Shown here one piece after another: positions 59,597 to 64,000 of a stretch of 64,000 nucleotides of DNA. Within the stretch, counting starts at the first letter, position 1; every line of letters starts with the position of its first letter. The DNA comes from Channallabes apus (taxonomy: Eukaryota > Chordata > Actinopteri > Siluriformes > Clariidae), in NCBI GenBank assembly GCA_030522415.1, contig CM060114.1:29516804-29580803 (forward strand). The letters are read 5' to 3'. The notes beneath the pieces are model-generated. The model was given only the letters and a program-made list of their open reading frames with translations. It searched no databases and was not told the DNA's origin. The position numbers were made by a program, and so were the translations under genes.

Positions 59597-60078
59597 ATGG
59601 GCGTTCAGGTCAAACCGGGACTTTTGAAACTGCTTTCATTTCTCTATATAATCCCCTGCTGCACTAACGCACTTATCCCAGCGTTTCACTAGTGCTTGGA
59701 TGCCATGAAAGTTTTCTCAGTACACCGGAGCCATGATCAGACAGTCAGAAACGCTGGCCTCCCAGGAACACCTTTAGTGGCCCATACTTGTGGAAATGGC
59801 TTGGCGCGAGGTCAGGACTATATGGGGGACGTGGCAATAACTTCAAGCCGGATTCCTGTAGCATGCAGATGGTGTTTGTGAATGATTGTGTGTACAGACA
59901 GACGAGTCTCTTCTGCAAGTTGGCGTCGATTTTCAAGGATCAGGCAACGACTGCAATGTGCTCTGAGCCGCCTCAGCTAGGATCGTCAGTGATGGATGTA
60001 ACACCTACTTTAAAATGTTTATGTCTACATTAAAGAAAAAAATCATCATAAGTCCCAGTTTAACTTGGACGCCCCGTG
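59597..60078 (-). mobile_element. Mariner-family element (copy 6, both ends present) in mapre3-like intron 2
   Basis: The inverted ends 'gggcgttcaggtcaaaccgg' and 'cagtttaacttggacgcccc' sit next to TA on each side. A minus-strand remnant reads LLPRPPYSPDLAPSHFHKYG, the C-terminal PYSPDLAPSD region of mariner transposases (here with H for the catalytic D). About 480 bp of the usual 1.3 kb remains. Confidence 0.8.
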
Positions 60079-60157
60079 TATTTGACTGCCTTTGATAATG
60101 TCTGTACTTGGACAGATGATATTTTGGCCACTTATTGGAATGGCTTGTGTTTCTCAG

Positions 60158-60303
60158 GTGCGGCGTATTGCCAGTTTATGGACATGCTCTTCCCCGGGTG
60201 TATTCTTCTGAAGAAAGTGAAGTTCCAGGCCAAACTGGAGCATGAGTACATCCGCAACTTCAAAGTGCTACAAGCAGCCTTCAAGAGAATGAATGTAGAC
60301 AAG
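60158..60303 (+). CDS. mapre3: mapre3-like coding exon 2 (CH domain)
   Basis: The acceptor tttctcag leads into the completed Gly then [20 protein letters not shown] and on to FKRMNVDK at AAG|gtgagc (phase 0). These are core CH-domain residues of the microtubule-binding face. Confidence 0.95.
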
Positions 60304-60384
60304 GTGAGCCTCATTCACAACAGTAAAATAAAAGAAGAAAGTACGAGTAATGTAGTACAAGAGGCTGTCATAAAATTGACGTAA

Positions 60385-63130
60385 AAATAATTTAATTCAA
60401 TTTTATTTATATAGCGCTTTTAACAATGGTCATTGTCTCAAAGCAGCTTCACAAAAATGAAAGAAAATTTACAATAAATGAAAAAGAAGAAAGAAAAAGA
60501 AAAAATGTTAGAAAAGAAAATAATTGGAAGTGTGTATGTGTGAGAAAAATGTGTCTAGATAATAATGAGACGAATGAATGATGAATGAAATGTCTCTGAT
60601 GAGCAACCCGACGGTGGCAAGGAAAAACTCCCTGAGATGGCAATAGGAAGAAACCTTGAGAGGAACCAGACTCAACAGGGAGCCCATCCTCATTTGGGTG
60701 ATAACAGATAGAAATGATATAACATCTTGTGTGTTGTGCAGGTGAAAATTCAATATGACATAAATTATTTAAATTGACATGAAGACCAGTTCAGCATAGG
60801 GACAAGTCAGTAGGTGCAGAGGGCAGATGAGGTCTGGATCACTGGAAGCACAGGAACAGCATGTGTAGCTCCAACCATCATAAAGCTGAATCCAGCTGGA
60901 GCTGGTCCTTCTCTGGATGCCTCAGGAACCTCGCAGGGTTGGCCTTTGTCTACTGAAGCTGGCACAATCTCCCGATGCCTCGGGATGGGTAGAGAAATAC
61001 AGAACAGATGGGGAGAATTAGCGTAGTTGCCATTCGGTATAGGTGTACTGGAGTATGAGATTATGGGATGAGTTATGTGTATGCCAGATTAAAAAGATGC
61101 GTCTTGAGTCTACTTTTGAACTGAGAAACCGTGTCTGCTCCCCGAACACTGTCTGGAAGGCTATTCCAAAGCTTTGGAGCTAAATATGAAAAGGCCCTAC
61201 CCCCTTTTGTAGATTTAGAAATTCTGGGAACTACCAGAAGTCCGGAGCTTTGTGATCTTAAGGCGCGTGGTGGATTGTAGCGTATCAGAAGACTGGTTAG
61301 GTATGTGGGAGCTAAACCATTTAAGGCCTTGTATGTAAGTAATACTATTTTGTAATTTATTCAAAACTGAACAGGTAGCCAGTGCAGGGATGATAATATT
61401 GGGGTTATATGATCATATTTTCTGGATCTAGTGAGAACCCTGGCGGCTGCATTTTGGACTAACTGAAGCTTGTTTATTGAAGCAGGACAACCACCTAGTA
61501 ATGCATTACAATAGTCCAGTCTGGAGGTCATGAATGCATGAACTAGCTTTTCTGCATCAGATACGGATAAGATGCTCCTAAGTTTGGCAATATTTCTAAG
61601 ATGGAAAAAGGCTGTTTTTGTGATATTGGAAATGTGATTTTCAAAAGACAAGTTACTGTCTAATATTACGCCCAGGTCTTTTACTGCTGAGCTGGTAGTA
61701 ACAGTACATCCTTCTAAGCGCAGGCTGAATTGTGAAAGCTGTTGTGTGCTGGTTTTTGGGCCGATAAGTAATATCTCTGTCTTATCTGAATTTAATAAAA
61801 GAAAGTTATTGGTCATCCAATCTTTTATGTCCTGGACACACTCAGTTAATCTGGACAACTTAGGTATTTCGTCTGGTTTTGTTGAGATATATAATTGGGT
61901 ATCATCAGCATAACAATGGAAACTAATCCCATGTCTTCTAATGATGTTACCCAAGGGAAGCATGTATATTGAGAACAGCAGAGGTCCTAAAACTGACCCT
62001 TGTGGGACCCCATATTTCACTGGCATTACACCAGACGGTTCTCCATTCAGATCTACAAAATGGTAGCGATCAGACAGGTATGATCTAAACCATTTTAATG
62101 CCTGTCCCTGAATACCTATATGATTTTGTAAGCAATCTATGAGAATATTATGATCTACAGTGTCGAATGCAGCACTAAGATCGAGCAGGACTAGCAATGC
62201 AGCCTTGGTCTGAAGCTAAAAACAAGTCGTTTGTAATCTTAACTAGTGCAGTTTCTGTGCTATGATGGGGCCTGAAACCTGACTGAAATTCTTCAAGGAT
62301 GTTGTTATCCTGCAAGAATGTGCATATTTGAGCTGATACTACTTTTCCTAGTATTTTTGATATGAACGGAAGGTTTGAAAGGTCTGTAATTTATTTCATT
62401 CACGTCCAAATTAGATTTTTTAAGAAGCGGCTTAATAACTGTTAACTTGAAAGGTTTAGGGACGTGACCTAGATATAATGAAGAATTAATAATGTTTAGA
62501 AGCGGCTCTCCAACCGTAAGCATCACTTCTTTTAAAAGTCTGGTTGGGATTGGGTCTAACAGGCACGTTGTTGATTTAGCCGAGGTGATGAGTTTATACA
62601 GCTCTTCCTGTCCTATACCTGTAAAGCACTGAAAATCTAAATGTGAAGCTATAGGCTGAACTGGATCGTGAGATACTATTAGAGGTTGAACCTCCGTTAT
62701 TTTCTTCCTGATATTATTGATTTTTTCATTAAAGAAGTCCATAAAGTCTTCACTTCTAAACTGTGATGGGATACTCTCTGCGGGCATCTTAGGTTTTGTT
62801 AGGCGAGCCACTGTACTAAATAAGAACCTGGGATTGTTTTGCTTTCTTGCTATCAGTTGGCTAAGATGCTCAGTCCTAGCAGTTTTTAGAGCCTGTATAT
62901 AGCTGCACATACTGTCTTTATACGCAATTATAAGAACTTCTAGTTTAGTTTTTCTCCATTTTCGCTTGAGGTTACGGGTTGCTCTCTTTAGGGCGCGAGT
63001 ATGACTGTTGTACCACGGTGCAAGTGTTTTATCTCTGACTTTTTTTAATCTGATGGGAGCAACAGTGTCTAGCAGCATGGGCACTATTTTTACCAGTACA
63101 TAAGTCACTTTATCTAGATCATCTGCATTT
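60385..63130 (-). mobile_element. L2/CR1-type LINE, 5'-truncated, antisense in mapre3-like intron 3
   Basis: On the minus strand, 63,108-62,305 encodes the region before the reverse transcriptase (WYNSHTRALKRATRNLKRKW). 62,197-61,361 encodes the RT core, with [33 protein letters not shown] and the catalytic YADD in HCYADDTQLYIS. Frameshifts break it between 62,400 and 62,190. The endonuclease domain is missing. The 3' end near 60,385 (on the minus strand 'gcgctatataaataaaattg') is the usual tail of fish LINEs of this type. Confidence 0.85.
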
Positions 63131-63169
63131 AGGGGTCTAATAAGAAATGAAAAAGGAGGTTGGTCGTGA

Positions 63170-63620
63170 GCTTAGTCCTTTTCTACATTTTCTTCCACCA
63201 CCTGAGGCAACACACTTCTCCAAACAATGGGTAAGCTGGTAGAGAGCGTCTTTAAAGAAGCCTTCTTTTTAGTTCTTGAGGAAAAAAGTCCCACCTCGAT
63301 AATCACCTCGTCGTCGTCGTCAAAGGCATGTCATGATGTCAGACGGAGACGGAGGGGCATGAAGCAGAATTTTGTATCCCAAGTCGCCCTCAAATTTCAC
63401 CGTTTTGTGAGCTGAATGAGCCGGCGCGTTGTGATGAAGAAAGCGAACACCCCTTTGTGAGCATTCCACGTCGCTTCGCCTTGGTTTTGTTCCTCTAGCA
63501 GCATCGAGCAGAACTGAGGCAGGTTTTTTAAACGAGAAGAAATTTTCATTTTTTTCATACGATTAATACGGGTTTTATGACTGCCTCTCATATGTCAAAT
63601 AATTGCAAATTCAGGCAGCA
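63170..63620 (-). mobile_element. Possible mariner-like remnant
   Basis: Minus-strand pieces around 63,440-63,590 and 63,230-63,330 weakly recall transposase C-termini. The match is poor and no ends were found. A (TCG)n run lies at 63,308-63,321. Confidence 0.25.
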
Positions 63621-63734
63621 CGTGAAACCAATAGACACACGTATATAGACCTGTAGGTAGCGAGAACACAGCTTATTAACTGTCGTGTCTCATGCTGCCG
63701 TTCTGTAACGTTATTTATTTATGTCTTGTCGAAG

Positions 63735-63891
63735 ATCATCCCAGTTGAAAAGCTGGTGAAAGGAAGGTTCCAGGACAACTTCGAGTTTGTTCAGTGGTTT
63801 AAGAAATTATTTGACGCAAACTACGACGGGAAAGAGTACGACCCTCAAGCGGCGCGACAAGGCCAGGACGTCTCACCTGTACCCAACACAG
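63735..63891 (+). CDS. mapre3: mapre3-like coding exon 3 (end of CH domain and linker)
   Basis: After acceptor tgtcgaag: [20 protein letters not shown], then [17 protein letters not shown] and [12 protein letters not shown] at the donor ACACAG|gtgaaa. The frame continues open past the donor for a few codons, so the exact 3' border is inferred from the donor match. The next exon lies outside the window. Confidence 0.9.
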
Positions 63892-64000
63892 GTGAAATCA
63901 TTAACACCCAAATCTAGTAGGGAGTTTCTTCCATAGGTTAGAAAAAAAAATGTTAGGGAAAAAAAAACAAGCTTGGTTAATACCCGAGTGGGTATGTATG

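Larger units (their letters stand above)
55690..64000 (+). other. mapre3: mapre3-like gene, 5' half (EB-family microtubule plus-end protein)
   Basis: An untranslated exon 1 (to 55,931), then three coding exons give the first 141 residues of an end-binding protein. EB proteins bind growing microtubule ends through an N-terminal calponin-homology domain and recruit CAP-Gly and SxIP partners through a C-terminal coiled coil. The visible part covers the CH domain (about residues 14-116) and the linker start. The coiled coil and EEY tail lie beyond the window. [20 protein letters not shown] matches EB3 best, while FKRMNVDK and [12 protein letters not shown] are also seen in EB2, so mapre3 is preferred and mapre2 not excluded. 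Introns hold a large inverted repeat, a mariner relic and an antisense LINE. Confidence 0.85.

Noticed and set aside
59745..59936. Minus-strand 63-codon gene
   Set aside because: It is the C-terminal remnant of a mariner transposase inside terminal repeats.
62717..62902. Plus-strand 61-codon frame
   Set aside because: Shadow of the antisense LINE coding region.

Overview
This is a teleost fish nuclear genome window. The evidence is spliced vertebrate genes with GT-AG introns, CpG-island promoters, dense simple repeats, and fish-type transposons (Tc1/mariner, hAT, DANA-like tRNA SINEs, an L2/CR1-type LINE, Ty3/gypsy). The DANA-like SINEs suggest an otophysan, perhaps a catfish. That is an inference and the species was not identified.

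Four protein-coding loci are supported, none of them as one long open frame. (1) 8.67-8.84 kb, minus strand: first coding exon of a kainate-type glutamate receptor, best grik2. It encodes a signal peptide and then MPHVLRFG before a splice donor, and the rest of the gene lies to the left beyond the window. (2) 20.0-24.3 kb, minus strand: a complete two-exon cd24-like gene of 85 residues. (3) 30.18-40.93 kb, plus strand: all six coding exons of sobp (814 residues, two FCS zinc fingers), with a possible non-coding last exon at 44.1-45.0 kb. (4) 55.7 kb to the right edge, plus strand: the 5' half of an EB-family gene, best mapre3, with an untranslated first exon and three coding exons covering the calponin-homology domain. 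GRIK2, CD24 and SOBP lie on human 6q16-q21 and MAPRE3 on 2p23, so the window joins two human synteny blocks.

Most of the remainder is intron and intergenic DNA made of transposons. Three hAT copies have perfect 8-bp target duplications (9.7-11.3, 20.4-21.1 and 53.1-54.3 kb). A nearly intact Tc1 element (50.9-52.5 kb) carries only two TGA stops in its transposase. A second Tc1-like element (42.8-43.55 kb) is interrupted by a SINE with a 13-bp duplication. Several decayed copies of one mariner family share an end sequence. A Ty3/gypsy relic (15.2-16.6 kb) reads integrase end, then reverse transcriptase, then RNase H, as in Gmr1-like elements. An antisense LINE fills intron 3 of mapre3.

Two structures are not explained by these families. 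At 27.9-29.6 kb, just upstream of sobp, degenerate units of about 125-150 bp each carry a hairpin-forming palindrome, and one unit shows matched changes in both arms. In mapre3 intron 1 (57.0-59.0 kb) there is an inverted repeat with arms of about 0.5 kb. The genes share no pathway: kainate receptor signalling, a GPI-anchored surface sialoglycoprotein, a nuclear Six-interacting cofactor and a microtubule plus-end binder.
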